64,000 bases of DNA, from contig CACRXP010001130.1 of assembly GCA_902702965.1 (NCBI GenBank), positions 74,890-138,889 of the forward strand, written 5' to 3'. The position numbers and the translations under genes were made by a program. Source of the DNA: Spirometra erinaceieuropaei (taxonomy: Eukaryota; Platyhelminthes; Cestoda; Diphyllobothriidea; Diphyllobothriidae). Shown in pieces: positions 20,640-31,830 of this stretch. How positions within the stretch are numbered: position 1 is the first letter of the stretch; the number at the start of each line of letters is the position of its first letter. Under the pieces are notes generated by a model. That model worked only from the letters and a program-made list of their open reading frames with translations, made no database searches and was not told the origin of the DNA.

Positions 20640-22378
20640 GGCAGCGTTGGGACTGCTGTAAACAGGGAAAAGGCTGCGTATTTTCACAAGTTTTCCAAGC
20701 AGTCTACACAGACTAGGTAAGGTTCCTTCCTCAATCAACAGAAGAACTGCCGACTCCAAGCATGAGTAATATACTCTTTTCAGAAGGTGTTGTCGGATGT
20801 GAATTTGAGGCACTGGATGAGTCGGAGTCTCCAGGCCGGACGAGATTCCACCAAAGCCTCTCGAGGCACTTGCCAGTGAGCTCTCTGTTCCTTTGTCAAT
20901 GGTCTTTCGAACGTCATTTGGCCCTTGAACACTTCCTATCGATTGGGAGCTGGCGCATATTATTCCGCTATACAAAGGAAGTAGCAGAGCATCGACGACA
21001 AATTAGAGGCCCATAAGTTTGACATGCATGCTCTGCAAACTTATGGATAGGATCATGAAGAGTGGATTAGTTCAATTCCTGGAAGTTCACGACTTGCTAT
21101 CGAACTACCAATATGGGTTCCGGAAAGGAAGATACTGCATGACAAACTTGCTGCAATCTCTCCAGAGCTGGACCCGGGCTCTCGACGACAGGTACGCGGT
21201 CCACATAGCTAACATTGACATCCAGAAGGTGTTTGACACTGCCACACCAGAGGCTGTTAGAAAAACTGAAAAATAGGGATCAGAGGTAACTTCTTTAAAA
21301 GGACTGACAAGTTCCTTGTGGGTTGGCAGTAGGTTGTGTACATCGGCCATGGAAAATCAGACCCTGATGTGGTCGAGCGTGGTGTTCCCTAGGGTTCAGT
21401 ACTGAGACACATTTTGTTCTGTATATACGTGGATGATTGCGCAAGAGCTTTAGACTGCGAAGTAGCAATGTTTGCCGAAGACATGAATATATGGAGTGTA
21501 CTTCGGGGTCCTGCTGACGAAGACAGACTACAGATGAACCTAAATCGGTTGGAAGAGGGGTCAAACTGTCGGCTCCTGCAGTTCAATGTTGGTAAATGTA
21601 GCATACTTCGCCTAGGCAACACAGCCAGATACGCCAGCACAAGAGATTACTTTCTGGGTGGTACATCCTTACGAAACGTCGAAGCCCAGAAGGACCTCAC
21701 TGTACTGACGATGGACTCCCTAAAAACATTCGCTTATTTTTCGAGAGTACCGTACGCCATCAAGCGTGCGTTTATGGACTTCGACGAAGATGCTTTCTCA
21801 AAGGCATTCGGAACATTCGTGCTACCGCACTTGGAATACGGCATACGAACCTGGAGACCGTGGAAAGTTCAGGACCAAAACTGCCTCGAAAGGGTTCAAG
21901 GGAGAGCCACAAAAATGATTAGGGGTCAAGGCCCATTTCCTTATGCTGCCCGCTTAATAAATCTGAACTTTTCCCCTTTGGGTTATAGGCAACTGCGCGG
22001 GGATCTCTTGCAAGCATTTCGCATAGCGAGGGGGTTGGATTGCAGCCATGCCTTTGAGGGTTTTTTGAATTCGCTAATACAATCAACCCCTGAGGTCCCC
22101 CGATAACACTGCGCACACAGCAGCCATGGCTAGATATGCGGGAGTCCCAATTCCTTGTGTGAGTGGTCAAACTATGAAATGCCCTGTCTGCAGATGTTGT
22201 CATATCACCAGGATGCGAGCGATGAGAGATTGAGCTCATTCCCCGAGACTGGCTCACATTTTGTCATGCAATTATGGGCTCGCTTGAACTATTTCAGCTC
22301 AGATGACTCCTCTGTACACCGCACCCAGTTTTACTCAGACAGTGACCTATTTCCCTCAATAAAATGAACTCAGCAAAA
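20640..22378 (+). mobile_element. 5'-truncated LINE (element C)
   Basis: It shares its full length with the element at 29,845-31,375. It begins in the segment before the RT and ends CTATTTCCCTCAATAAAATG. RT pieces: 21,019-21,276 (MTCMLCKLMDRIMKS, QYGFRKGRYCMTNLLQS, ANIDIQKVFDT) and 21,414-22,106. The frame is broken between them and inside 20,760-21,016. Confidence 0.9.
21414..22106 (+). pseudogene. Element C RT C-terminal part, catalytic box mutated
   Basis: A 230-aa open stretch: YVDDCARALDCEVAMFAEDM, then WSVLRGPADEDRLQMNL, then LPHLEYGIRTWRPW. The RT catalytic box, FADD in the sister copy at 30.38 kb, reads FAED here. One catalytic Asp is therefore replaced by Glu. Upstream frames are shifted, so it cannot make a working protein. 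Confidence 0.85.
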
Positions 22379-22399
22379 CACTGATATGGCCAAAACTCT

Positions 22400-22712
22400 G
22401 GGGGTGGAGGCGTAATTTGCAGATGTTAACGAACCGATAAAACGGTCGAGAGTCTCTACGCGAAATAATGGTAGGGGCACGAAAAAGGAATACACAATAG
22501 AAAAAATAAGCAGTCCGGAAAATGAAAAACGATAGCGGGTGACTTTGCGGGCGGTTGTGGCGAGAAACGTCGGTCTGTGCCCACGTGGTCGTAAATGCTG
22601 AAAAAAGGGAGGGATGGAAAAATATCGTGTACAACAATCGTCTTTACACTCTGACTGTTACAAGGGCGCTCAGGTCGCTTAAAATAAAACTATTATTATT
22701 ATTATTATTACA
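22400..22712 (+). mobile_element. LINE 3' tail fragment ending in (TTA)n
   Basis: The stretch ends GCTTAAAATAAAAC followed by about seven ATT units at 22,691-22,711. That is the usual tail of flatworm CR1-type LINEs. No protein sequence is recognised. Confidence 0.5.
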
Positions 22713-23207
22713 AGCCAGGGACTTAAACGCACACCAAAATCCTTCTTATATTCCATGCTCTGATTGGCTGAGCTATGAAGAGTGCAAATAATCCGCTCTG
22801 TCCGTCAGTCTAGGCCGCCTTAGATACTCCTGGTTGAGTGTAGGTGTAAAGGACGAATATTTTTTAGTTATGTTCGTTTTAATTCCCTTGTTAACGTACT
22901 CCTGAGCGATATTCCGCTCCCTTTGAAGCGACGGTGACGGATCACCGAGCGGACGCGCAGAAGGCGGAGTCACGCGTACCGACAGCGGAAAAAGAAGGAG
23001 GATAAATCGGAAGAAGCTCGGACACATCTTCCGGTTTTACCTACCCTATCGTCGTTCCCCCATTTATCATTTGACCCAACCCACGATTCGTCCCGTTCCC
23101 AACCCTTGATTTAATAAACGTTGCGTCATCGACAGTTCAATTCTGGTATTGTCTGTTGGAATCCGTGTGATCAGACCTACAAACACCCCGTGCAAGGCAG
23201 AACCGTA

Positions 23208-23888
23208 ATGGATATGTCTACTATGACCCCTTCAGACGAACAAACCCAACCGCTCTCCGAAGGCCCCATTACAGACGAAAGCAAACCTTCAGGTAACTCG
23301 GGTATTACAATGGTGGCAGCGCGCACGACAGACCCGTCTAGCCCTAGAAGAACACCAGCACCCTACTACCACGCCATCCCATCTTCATTTCATATTTTTG
23401 ATGGAGAAGAAGACTTCGGGGATTGGTTAAATTTGCTTGATTTCTATTTAGAGGAAGTACCTGACGACGAAAAAAGCCGCGCCTTATTGAAACATCTGGC
23501 AAGCAGGCAACTCCGCCAGGCACTTAATTCTGGAGTATCAGGACGTACTCCATATAAAAACCTTTGTTGTCAGCTACGCCGGCTATTCTCTCCAAGACCG
23601 TCTGTAGGACAGTCGATTGAGAAGTTCCTCAACCGCCGTCAGCAGCCACACGAGTCCCCGCGCCAGTTTGCGGAGGATATGTTGAGATTATGTAAAGAGG
23701 CTTATCGCTCTTTCAACGCTGCGGACGCCGAGGAAGTCACCCTCCACCATTTTATAAAAGGGTTGTCCTCTCGTACTCTAGCAGATTCACTTTTATTACA
23801 ACCTCCGGCATTTTTAGAAGACGCTATCGAACGAGCTGACCGGTTCATCGAGGTCGAAAGATCCAAGGTTTCCACTGGGCAAAATTGA
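23208..23888 (+). CDS. gag: Gypsy Gag (intact ORF)
   Basis: A 226-aa open frame from MDMSTMTPSDEQTQPLSEGP. An acidic Ser/Thr/Pro-rich head is followed by FHIFDGEEDFGDWLNLLDFY and the helical capsid-like core FLNRRQQPHESPRQFAEDML and HHFIKGLSSRTLADSLLL. This is the standard Gypsy capsid layout. The first ATG after the leader was chosen; an upstream in-frame ATG at 23,121 exists but lies in the leader. A zinc knuckle expected after Gag is not recognisable in 23,889-24,060, where the frame is broken. Confidence 0.8.
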   Translation: MDMSTMTPSDEQTQPLSEGPITDESKPSGNSGITMVAARTTDPSSPRRTPAPYYHAIPSSFHIFDGEEDFGDWLNLLDFYLEEVPDDEKSRALLKHLASRQLRQALNSGVSGRTPYKNLCCQLRRLFSPRPSVGQSIEKFLNRRQQPHESPRQFAEDMLRLCKEAYRSFNAADAEEVTLHHFIKGLSSRTLADSLLLQPPAFLEDAIERADRFIEVERSKVSTGQN

Positions 23889-24052
23889 AGGTCGGCACCT
23901 CAACGCCCCAAATGACAAATGCATCTAATTATACACCACAGCGTTTTGGGCATAATTTCAATAACGGCGCTAGATTTCGTCCACCACATCCCAAGTATCA
24001 ACCACGCAGTAATCAAAAAAGGGAATATCAACGACCACAATGACAGTGTGGA

Positions 24053-24907
24053 GTGCGGCCCTGGCTACCGGAGGCTAGACACTCTTACCAACAACCCGGT
24101 AGCGTCTATATCCCTATTTGTTCAGCACCTTTTAATGACCCGTCATTCTTTATTGACATAAATGTTGAAAACAAATCGGTTAGAGCCCTCATAGATACCG
24201 GCGCTACGCTCTCCCTTGCTAATCCACGTATCCTAACACATACTCTGCTTGAAAGTATACAGAAATATCGGTCTGTCCCTACGTTAGTCGCAGCCAATGG
24301 ATCCCCTTTAGAGTTTTCGGGCATTGTTCATATCAGTTTACAATTTGAGCATTCGTGCAAGGATCATGACTTCTTAGTAGTCGTCGGACTGACATGGGAC
24401 TTGTTATTAGGTATCGATTTTCTTCGGAAATACGACTGTTATATCAATGTCAGAAAGCGAGCTGTTAGTTTTGGTGAAAAAAAGGAATTGGCAAACGTTA
24501 ACGATTCGTTTGATGAGGCTGTTGTTTGTGCGAGAATTTCTGCCGTTGTGAATCTACCACCTACAAACATTGACGATATACTTAAAGACCATACGGACAT
24601 AGACGCGGAGCATAAGGAAGGTCTCCGGTCACTGCTTTATTCCTTTCATGATATCTTCGCATGGGATGAAAGTCAGATTGGTCGTACGAGCTATATACGG
24701 CACACTATTGAAACAGGAAACGCTAAACCGGTGTGGCAACCTCCGAAACGGATACCGGTCCACTTACAGGCAGAAGTTAACGATCTTCTGGACAAGATGT
24801 TGAAAGCTGGGATCATTAAACCCTTCCATTCACCCTGGGCGTCTCCAGTCACTCTAATACCAAAGAAGGACGGCAAATTACGTTTTTTGTGGATTACAGA
24901 CGATTGA
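24053..24907 (+). pseudogene. pol: Gypsy protease and RT N-terminal part
   Basis: Contains an aspartic protease signature, VRALIDTGATLSLANP, and WDLLLGIDFLRKYDC. The RT entry follows with KRIPVHLQAEVNDLLDKML and SPWASPVTLIPKKDGKLRF. A one-base slip in the T-run at about 24,885 ends the frame at WITDD. The true continuation, VDYRRLNALTVRDSF, lies in the next frame at 24,889. Confidence 0.85.
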
Positions 24908-26049
24908 ATGCCCTTACCGTTAGGGATTCTTTCCCTTTGCCACGGACTGACGTTACTTTGGATGCCTTAGCTGGTGCTAAATGGTTTTCCACTTTGGATC
25001 TAAAATCTGGATATTGGCAAGTAGAAGTTGAACCCAAGGATCAACATAAAACAGCTTTTATACTGCCACAAGGTTTATTCGAATTCGAGACCATGCCTTT
25101 CGGTCTTTGCAACGCTGCGGCCACTTTCCAAAGACTGATGCAGGTGGTCCTAGCACACCTTTTTCCAACACATTGCTTAGTCCACTTAGACGACTTGATC
25201 GTGTTCGGAAGATCTGTAGATGAGCATAGCCGTAGACTCACGGCAGTATTGACAGCTTTACGTGACGCTGGTCTACGTCTGAACCCGGCAAAATGTTCTT
25301 TTCTTCGGCAGAAGGTTACATACTTAGGCCATGAGGTCAGTGCAGAGGGCACCTATGCATCTGCAAGTCACGGCATAGTCAATTCCGTAGGGAGTTCGAC
25401 TACTTTTAATGCTGACCTCTTTAAACACACCACCACGCCTGGTATAAACACGCCTCTATCGACTCCCCCAGCAACCCCTAGTAAACCTAAGCATGTGTCG
25501 AAGTCAAAGGCAAATCCAATTGCTGCCTCAACCACTCGGACACCCGATAAATCCAGCGCCATTATAAAATGTCTTCCTCCACAATCGGCGAACAGTGCTT
25601 CAAATATCCCGACTCAAAACGTACCGTGTTCCCAACTGCCCCCCAGCCCTCATATCGAGGCAGTTAGGCCGAATATGCCGATTTTCCCACCGTTTAATAG
25701 ACCTCTTGTTCCAATGGAAACAATGTGTCCCCCACCCCCTAACCTGTTTCCATCACGGCCGTTTTATCAATGTATTCGTCATGCTAATGTCCATACTGGA
25801 CTAGTTAACTCATCCGATCTTCAGTTTCGTTCCGGCGGTAATGTGTTGCAGTATCTGCCCCGCGGATTTCCAGCTGAAAATAAGTTAGCTAACAATAGTT
25901 ACCAGTTTACCTGGCCGTCATTCTCTCCCCCAAGTCCTACCCCTTTTTATTCACGTCAGAATTTTTTGATGCCACAAAATATTTTGCAGAACCGGATGGT
26001 TGCATCCGGAACGTTTGCTCCGTGGGCAGCCCAGAACTGGACGATGTAG
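24889..26049 (+). pseudogene. Chimeric ORF: Gypsy RT fused to LINE ORF1
   Basis: One 386-aa frame. Residues 1 to about 153 are Gypsy RT (MDYRRLNALTVRDSFPLPRT, TLDLKSGYWQVEV, LVHLDDLIVFG, TYLGHEVSAEG). From TYASASHGIVNS onward it is the Pro/Ser-rich ORF1 tail of the nested LINE (PPPPNLFPSRPF ... WAAQNWTM). The Gypsy sequence resumes at 29,235 with SPEKIDIIRTL, which proves the fusion arose by insertion. The RT catalytic box reads HLDD where most relatives have YxDD. No start context or promoter for the fused frame is evident. Confidence 0.85.
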
Positions 26050-26815
26050 CCCACCTCCCTCAGAAACAAACAGCCTTTCCCTTCAAACTTTTTGTTTTAA
26101 ATGCCAGATCCTTGCTTAATAAGATGTCTTTGCTTCAGACTCAGGTGTTCGTCCATTGTCCTGATATTGTTTTAGTAACTGAGACGTGGGCATCAGCCTC
26201 AGTAGCTGACTCCGAACTCTCTCTTCTAGGCTACAATTGCATTCGAAATGATCGCCAAGATAGCCGTGGTGGGGGCAGCTGCGTCTACGTTAAGCAAACA
26301 CTTACATTTTTGCCGTTGGACCTCCCGCACTTTTCAGCAGTAGAAGGCAGCTGCTGGCTCCAGGTTGCACTAAAAATAAGTTCTCCTTACTCGTTGGCTG
26401 CGTCTATCGCCCTCCCAACGCCAATGACAATTTTGATAGTTTACTCTCACAGGCATTTCATGCTGCGGCCGACTTAAGCTTTAAGTATCAATTGGTTGCG
26501 GGTGACTTTAATCTCCCTGAAGTCCGCTGGTCTCCGCCTTCAGGCACCAGAAAGTTCGATGACTTTCTTGAGGCTGTGGATGTTGGGATGTGGAATCAGG
26601 TTGTCGATTTTCCCACCCGAGGCTCAAACATACTTGACCTAATTTTCTGTAGAGGCTGCTTGCCATCGTCAGTGTCATCCCTGGGCCCACTCGGGGGCTC
26701 AGACCATGACATAGTTGTTTCAACGTTGGAATTCGAGACTGACAAGACGTTGTCCCCAAAATATAAATTTTCCGCGATTTCTGATCAACTCGCTCAACCG
26801 AATTATTAACACACC
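26022..26815 (+). pseudogene. Element A ORF2, endonuclease domain
   Basis: An APE-type endonuclease in two frames. The first has FKLFVLNARSLLNKMSLLQT, PDIVLVTETWASA and GGGSCVYVKQ, to 26,380. After a slip come VYRPPNAN, VAGDFNLPEVRW, SNILDLIFCR and GGSDHDIVVSTLEF (26,492-26,809). The ET, GDFN and SDH catalytic landmarks are all present, so only the reading frame is damaged. Confidence 0.88.
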
Positions 26816-26979
26816 TTAATTCCTACGACTGGACTGATTTCTTCCTTAGTTCGGATGTAAATGTTTGCACTGCAAATCTGTACGTAATTTTTGATCCGCT
26901 TATTTCTCGTTTTGTCCCCCGTAAGAAAATTATTAATGTTGGGGATGAGGTTTTCCTACCATTACCCTTCCGTCGCAGA

Positions 26980-28911
26980 TTGCGCAGGCTTTATCGTCGT
27001 TTCCATCTTCAGAACGATGTTTCTGTCCTGCCCTTGATTCGTGATATTTTTGATCGAGTTAAGAGATTGTCTGAAGAAAAACAGCTAGCCGAAGAGGTCC
27101 AGTTTACCGAAAATCATTCGTTAAATGTCTCGAAACTTTTCTCTAGAAAAATACGAACTCATAGAAAGACGCAGCATCCCATCCTCCGAGACGCTCTCGG
27201 AAATCCTATAGTTGATGCCCGGTTAACCGCTGATAGCTTCAATGATTTCCTGTCCAAAACGTTCATTGAAGACTCGACCACTCCGCTTCCGACCATCCAG
27301 CCATTGACCGGGGCAGTTCTATAAACTGTAACGTTCACTCCGTGGGATGTGACTGTTGCCATTCGGCGTTTTCGTTAATATTATAGTCCAGGCACTGATG
27401 GTGTCCCAGTAAGCATTTTAAAAGCCGATGCAAACACGATCTTCCCATCCCTCTTATGCAAGATATTTAATCTTGCTCTTGAAACTGAGACCTATCCTAC
27501 CTTGTGGAAGGAATCACACATTTTGCCCATTCCTAAGCACGGCAAATCTACATCATTTGATGACTTTTGGCCAATTAACACCCTCCTCGCAGTTTCGAAG
27601 ATCTTAGAGACATTGATCAAAGATAAGATGATGTGTCACTTAACAGCGAATAACTTACTGAGTGTTGCTCAGCATGGATTCCTCAAAGCTCGATCTTGTG
27701 ACACCTGTCAACTCTCTTTCTTTGACTATGTTCTCCAATCTAGGGACCATGGTTTTGCTCTTTACACAGTATATTTCGATTTCACTAAGACTTTTGACCG
27801 TGTTGACCATGCTCTTCTTCTCTTGAAACTGTCCTCTTTCGGAATAGGTGGCAAACTTTTGAATTTTATATCCTCTTATTTGGGCACTCGCACACGAGTT
27901 AAGATTTCCAATACCATCTCCAACCCCACACGTGTGAGGAGTGGAGTCATTCAGGGTAGTGTACTCGGCCCGCTTTTATTTTGACTTTTCCTTAATGATG
28001 TACCCGATTTATTTCAGAATGGTAAGCATTTCATGTATGCCGATGATCTTAAAGTTGCATATCGATATAAGCCGGCAGATCGTGACATCGTGCTTGAGCT
28101 CCTAAAGAGCGATCTACAGGCTTTCGCCCAGTGGTGCCGCACATGGCGCCTTTCTCTTTCTTGGCATAAGTGCTCAGTCATGGTGGTTGGCGACGACCAC
28201 CAACCTCAACTAAATATTGAAGGTCACTCCATAAATGTGCCCAGGGTTATAAAAGATCTGGGCATATCATACTCCAAGAGTCTCAATCTCTCGGAGCACT
28301 GTGCCTTGATAGTCTCCAAAGCACGCAGAACGACCGGGTTTATCCTTCGAAATTTTAAAACTAGGGACATTAGAATGCGCCTTTTCAACATGTACGTTAG
28401 ACCTGGTCTGGAATACTGTTCGTTTTCATTTAGCCTCATGCGTGCTACTGAGCGGAAGAAAATAGAATCCGTTCAACACTTTTTTACCAAGAGAATTTTA
28501 ACCCCGGAACACCGACATTTGTCTTACCAAGAACGTTGCCGGCTTACAGGCCTCGATCCTTTATGGTTCCGTAGATTACAAAAGGGACTATTTTTGCTAT
28601 TTAAACTCTTATATAATCACACATTTAACCCACTCACCTCTTTAAGACATCAAATCCACCCACGACGTAACAGTCACCGTGAGGTCTTTTTATTTCTGCC
28701 TCTGGCACGTACTGTTAAATATCGTCGGTTCTTTTCTGTAAATGCAATTGCTATTTGGAATAAACTACCCATGAGTGTGAAAACTCTGCAAAATTATCCT
28801 TTATTTAAGAGAACTATTACTCGATTTTTGCATTCAGAAAAGCTCCCACAAATTTTGGGTGCTGAAAACTCTGATCGACTGTACCGTAGCGATGGCGTTT
28901 GTGGTGTCTGA
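26980..28911 (+). pseudogene. Element A ORF2, reverse transcriptase
   Basis: Pieces 26,980-27,324, 27,502-27,984 and 28,033-28,911. Motifs: SILKADANTIFPSL, ILPIPKHGKSTSFDDFWPIN, AQHGFLKARSCDTCQ, FDFTKTFDRVDHALLL, VRSGVIQGSVLGPLLF, KHFMYADDLKVAY, IKDLGISYSKSLNLS, YVRPGLEYCSF, FFSVNAIAIWNKLPMSV. This is a full CR1/Jockey RT and C terminus. Three stops interrupt it. It is closest in this window to element B but not the same family. Confidence 0.9.
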
Positions 28912-29234
28912 ACACTATGGCCGGTCTCACCAGCTGTTCCTCAGCGCCTCTACTTTGGCTATCCCCAAATTCATGAAAGGAATTTGACGTCCGAAAATCT
29001 CCGATACCGTGCAACTTCCCCCCTTCTTGACGGTCGATATTCTACCACCGCCGGCAGTTTTTTCTCCTGAGCCCTCCAAACCATAAAAACCACCACCAAC
29101 TATATTTTTATCCCTTTAGCTCAGGAGTTTTTTTCACTGCCGGTCTGATTTTTGTTTTAACGCTTCCCTTGACAATGCCTGTAAACTGGCATTAAATGAA
29201 AATTTATTTATATATTTATTTATTTATTTATTTA

Positions 29235-29520
29235 TCCCCAGAAAAAATCGACATTATCCGCACGTTGCCGAAGTCAGCAACCGAGGTACGCAGTTTCGTA
29301 GGCCTTGCATCATATTACAGACGTTTTATCCCGCATTTCGCGGAGATTGCACGACCTTTACACCGACTGACTGAGAAAGGTAGACAATTCGCCTGGACAG
29401 ACGATTGCCAAACATCTTTCGAAGAATTGAAAAGTCGACTGATTTCAGCCCCGTTGTTAATGCTACCTAACACATCTACGGATGCACCACCCTTTGTCAT
29501 CGATACAGACGCTATGGAAT
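29235..29520 (+). pseudogene. pol: Gypsy RT/RNase H connection, downstream of nested LINE
   Basis: SPEKIDIIRTLPKSATEVRS, FVGLASYYRRFIPHFAEIAR, FAWTDDCQTSFEELK and APPFVIDTDA. This is the tether region that follows the RT in Gypsy pol. It stops exactly where RNase H should begin and changes into leader sequence. Confidence 0.88.
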
Positions 29521-29835
29521 CCGTGTGATCAAACCTACAAAGACCCCGTGCAAGGCAGAACCGTAATGGATATGTCTACTATGACCCCTTCAGACGAACA
29601 ACCCCAACCGCTCTCTGAAGGCCCCATTACAGACGAAATCAAACCTTCAGATAACTCGGGTATTACATAGGGGTTTCGTTGGCCTGTATACTCGAGTTAC
29701 CTGAGGGCTTGGTCTCGTCTGTTTTGAGGTCTTTGGGAGGTAGTTGAGGCTGTTCGTCTGTAGAAGGCATAGCAGGCATATCCATCACGTCTCTTCCTTG
29801 TGTGGTGTCTTATAGGTCTGATCACGCATATGAAT
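29520..29835. repeat. Imperfect palindrome of two Gypsy leader/gag starts
   Basis: The plus strand 29,520-29,670 repeats the leader and first gag codons of 23,159-23,310 (MDMSTMTPSDEQPQPLSEGP). The minus strand 29,835-29,676 carries a related but different version (MDMPAMPSTDEQPQLPPKDL). Each arm is about 155 bp and they face each other. They are different subfamily sequences, so this is not a simple copy-and-flip of one segment. Confidence 0.85.
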
Positions 29836-29844
29836 ATGGTAAGT

Positions 29845-31375
29845 CGATTGGAAGCTGGCGCATATTACTCCGCTACACAAAGGAGGTGACAGGGCAGCGA
29901 CGACAAATTACCGGCCCATAAGCTTGACATGCATTCTCTGCAAAGTTATGGAAAGGATCATAAAGACTGAACTGATGCAATTCCTGGAAGTTCACGGCCT
30001 GCTATCGAAATGCCAACATGGGTTCCGAAAAGAAAGATCATGCACGACAAACCTGCTGCAATCTCTCCAGAGCTGGACCCGAGGTCTCGACGACAGGCAC
30101 GCCGTCCACATAGCCTTCATCGACTTCCAGAAGCCTTTCGACACTGTGCCACACCAAAGGCTCTTACATAAGCTGAAAAAATAGGGATCGGTGACAACTT
30201 CCTTAAATGGATCGAAAACTTCCTTGTGGGTCGACATCAGGTTGTGTGCGTCGGTCGGGGAAAATCAGATCCGGCTACGATCGATAGTGGTGTCCCCCAG
30301 GGTTCAGTTCTGGGACCCATTTTGTTCCTTATCTACGTGGACGATGCCGCAAGAGATTTAGACTGTGAAGTAGCAATGTTTGCGGATGACATGAAGATAT
30401 GGAGTATAATTCGGGGTCCTGCCGATGAAGACAGACTGCAGATGAACCTGACTCGGTTGGAGGAGTGGTCAAATCGTTGGCTCCTGCGGTTCAACGTTGC
30501 CAAATGTAGCATACTTCGCCTAGGCAACACAGTCAGATACGCCAGCACAAGAGCCTACTTTCTGGGCGGTGCAGCCCTACAAGAGGTCGAAGCCCAAAAG
30601 GACCTCGGTGCGCTTACGACGAGTTCCCTAAAACCATCCGCCCACTGTTCGAGGGTGGCAAAAAGCGCAGTGTCCGTACTGTACGCCATCAAGCGTACGT
30701 TTATGGACTTTGACGAAGAAGCTTTCTCTAAGACATTCGGAACATTCGTCCGGCCGCATTTAGAGTACGGCATACAAGCTTGGAGGCCGTGAGGTGTTGT
30801 GGATCAAAACTGCCTCGAAAGAGTCCAGAGGAGAGCCACGAAGATGGTCAGGGGTCAAAGCTCCTTTCCTTATGCGACCCGCCTAGTAAATCTGAACCTC
30901 TTTCCTTTGAGTTACAGGCAACTTCGCCGGGATCTCTTGTAAGCCTTCCGCATTGTTAAGGGGTTGGATTGCAGTCTGGCCTTCGAGGACTTCTTTGAAT
31001 TTGCTACCACGACCAACCTCCGAGGTCACTCGTTAAAACTGCGCACTCAGCATGCAAGGTTGGATGTGCGGAAGTTCTCCTTCTCGGTTCGGGTGGTCAA
31101 ACCATGGAATGAGCTTCCCGCAGATGTTGTGATGTCACCATCTATACAAAGTTTTCAGAAGAATCTGGACATATTTATGTTCAGAAATGACCAAGAGCGA
31201 TGAGAAGTCGAGCTCACCCCCTGTAACTCCTTCTCATTTTGTCCCACCATTATGGGCGTGTTCGAACTATTTCAGCCCAGAACATCTATCTGTACACCAC
31301 ACATTTTTTACGTTGCAAATAGGGTACTCAAAGGCTTACGCCTATTTCCCTCAATAAACTGAACTGAACTAATCA
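29845..31375 (+). mobile_element. 5'-truncated LINE (element D), sister of element C
   Basis: Begins GATTGGAAGCTGGCGCATAT, like 20,940. RT pieces: 29,924-30,184 (MTCILCKVMERIIKTELMQF, QHGFRKERSCTTNLLQS, FIDFQKPFDTVPH); 30,226-30,792 (SGVPQGSVLGPILFLIYVDD, MFADDMKIWS, RPHLEYGIQAW); and 30,964-31,203 (LKLRTQHARLDVRKFSFSVR, VKPWNELPADVV). It ends CAATAAACTGAACTGAAC. There is one frame slip after KLKK and two stops. The catalytic boxes are intact, unlike element C. Confidence 0.9.
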
Positions 31376-31830
31376 GAGTGATCATGCGATTGCAAATTGC
31401 TTTTTATTAATGTGACTTTCAAATGACTTCCGTAAATACCGATCGTTTGCCATACAATCCATCTGTCATTTAGGTTTAATGATCGGCGCATCCTAATCGC
31501 CATATCTAACCGGATGGCGTTTCTGGACGGATCACTGGAAGCCAAAAGCCTTGAAAAATCTAGAGTTTGGGCAAACTGCGTGAAACTACCTAAACGAGTG
31601 ACTATGTACTAACTGTACTAACAATACTAAGCAACTCTGCTAACCAACTAACTAACCAACTAACTATCTAATTAACTAACAAAGTAACTTACAAACTAAC
31701 CAACTAACTAATTATGCTAACTAACTACCTAACTAACTAAAATAACTAACCAACTGCGTGAAACTCTGAAAGCGAGTAACTATACAGTAACTTCTTATTT
31801 GACCAATTCCTCAATTGACCGACTTTCTTA
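31376..31830. repeat. Spacer with degenerate (CTAA)n-type satellite
   Basis: 31,620-31,770 is built from imperfect CTAA/CAACTAA units. The rest shows no feature. It separates element D from the right arm. Confidence 0.75.

Larger units (their letters stand above)
25351..29234 (+). mobile_element. Near-complete two-ORF CR1/Jockey-type LINE (element A) nested in Gypsy
   Basis: Inserted in the Gypsy RT after AEG. It has a Pro-rich ORF1 tail (to 26,049). ORF2 starts in another frame at about 26,022, overlapping by 28 nt, with endonuclease and RT. The 3' UTR (28,912-29,195) ends in an (ATTT)n tail (29,196-29,234). Damage is light: frame slips near 26,390 and 26,810, and stops near 27,322, 27,384 and 27,982. 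The RT box MYADD is kept. By its nested position this is among the younger insertions in the spacer. Confidence 0.9.
22730..29520 (+). mobile_element. Gypsy LTR retrotransposon, split by a nested LINE
   Basis: Parts in order: a 5' LTR/leader candidate (about 22,800-23,155, with AATAAA at 23,112); a possible primer-binding site starting TGGAATCCGTGTGATC at 23,159; gag (23,208-23,888); protease and N-terminal RT (24,053-24,907); RT continuing after a frame slip (24,889-25,352); a nested LINE (25,351-29,234); and RT C-terminal/RNase H connection (29,235-29,520). RNase H proper, integrase and a 3' LTR are missing: after 29,520 the sequence jumps back to leader/gag. The element is dead. LTR limits are uncertain because only one end is present. 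Confidence 0.85.

Noticed and set aside
22730..23158. Definite 5' LTR boundaries for the Gypsy
   Set aside because: With no second LTR in view, limits cannot be set. Only a candidate region is given.
31620..31770. Possible CRISPR-like or satellite array
   Set aside because: Only degenerate CTAA-type units; no regular repeat-spacer order.
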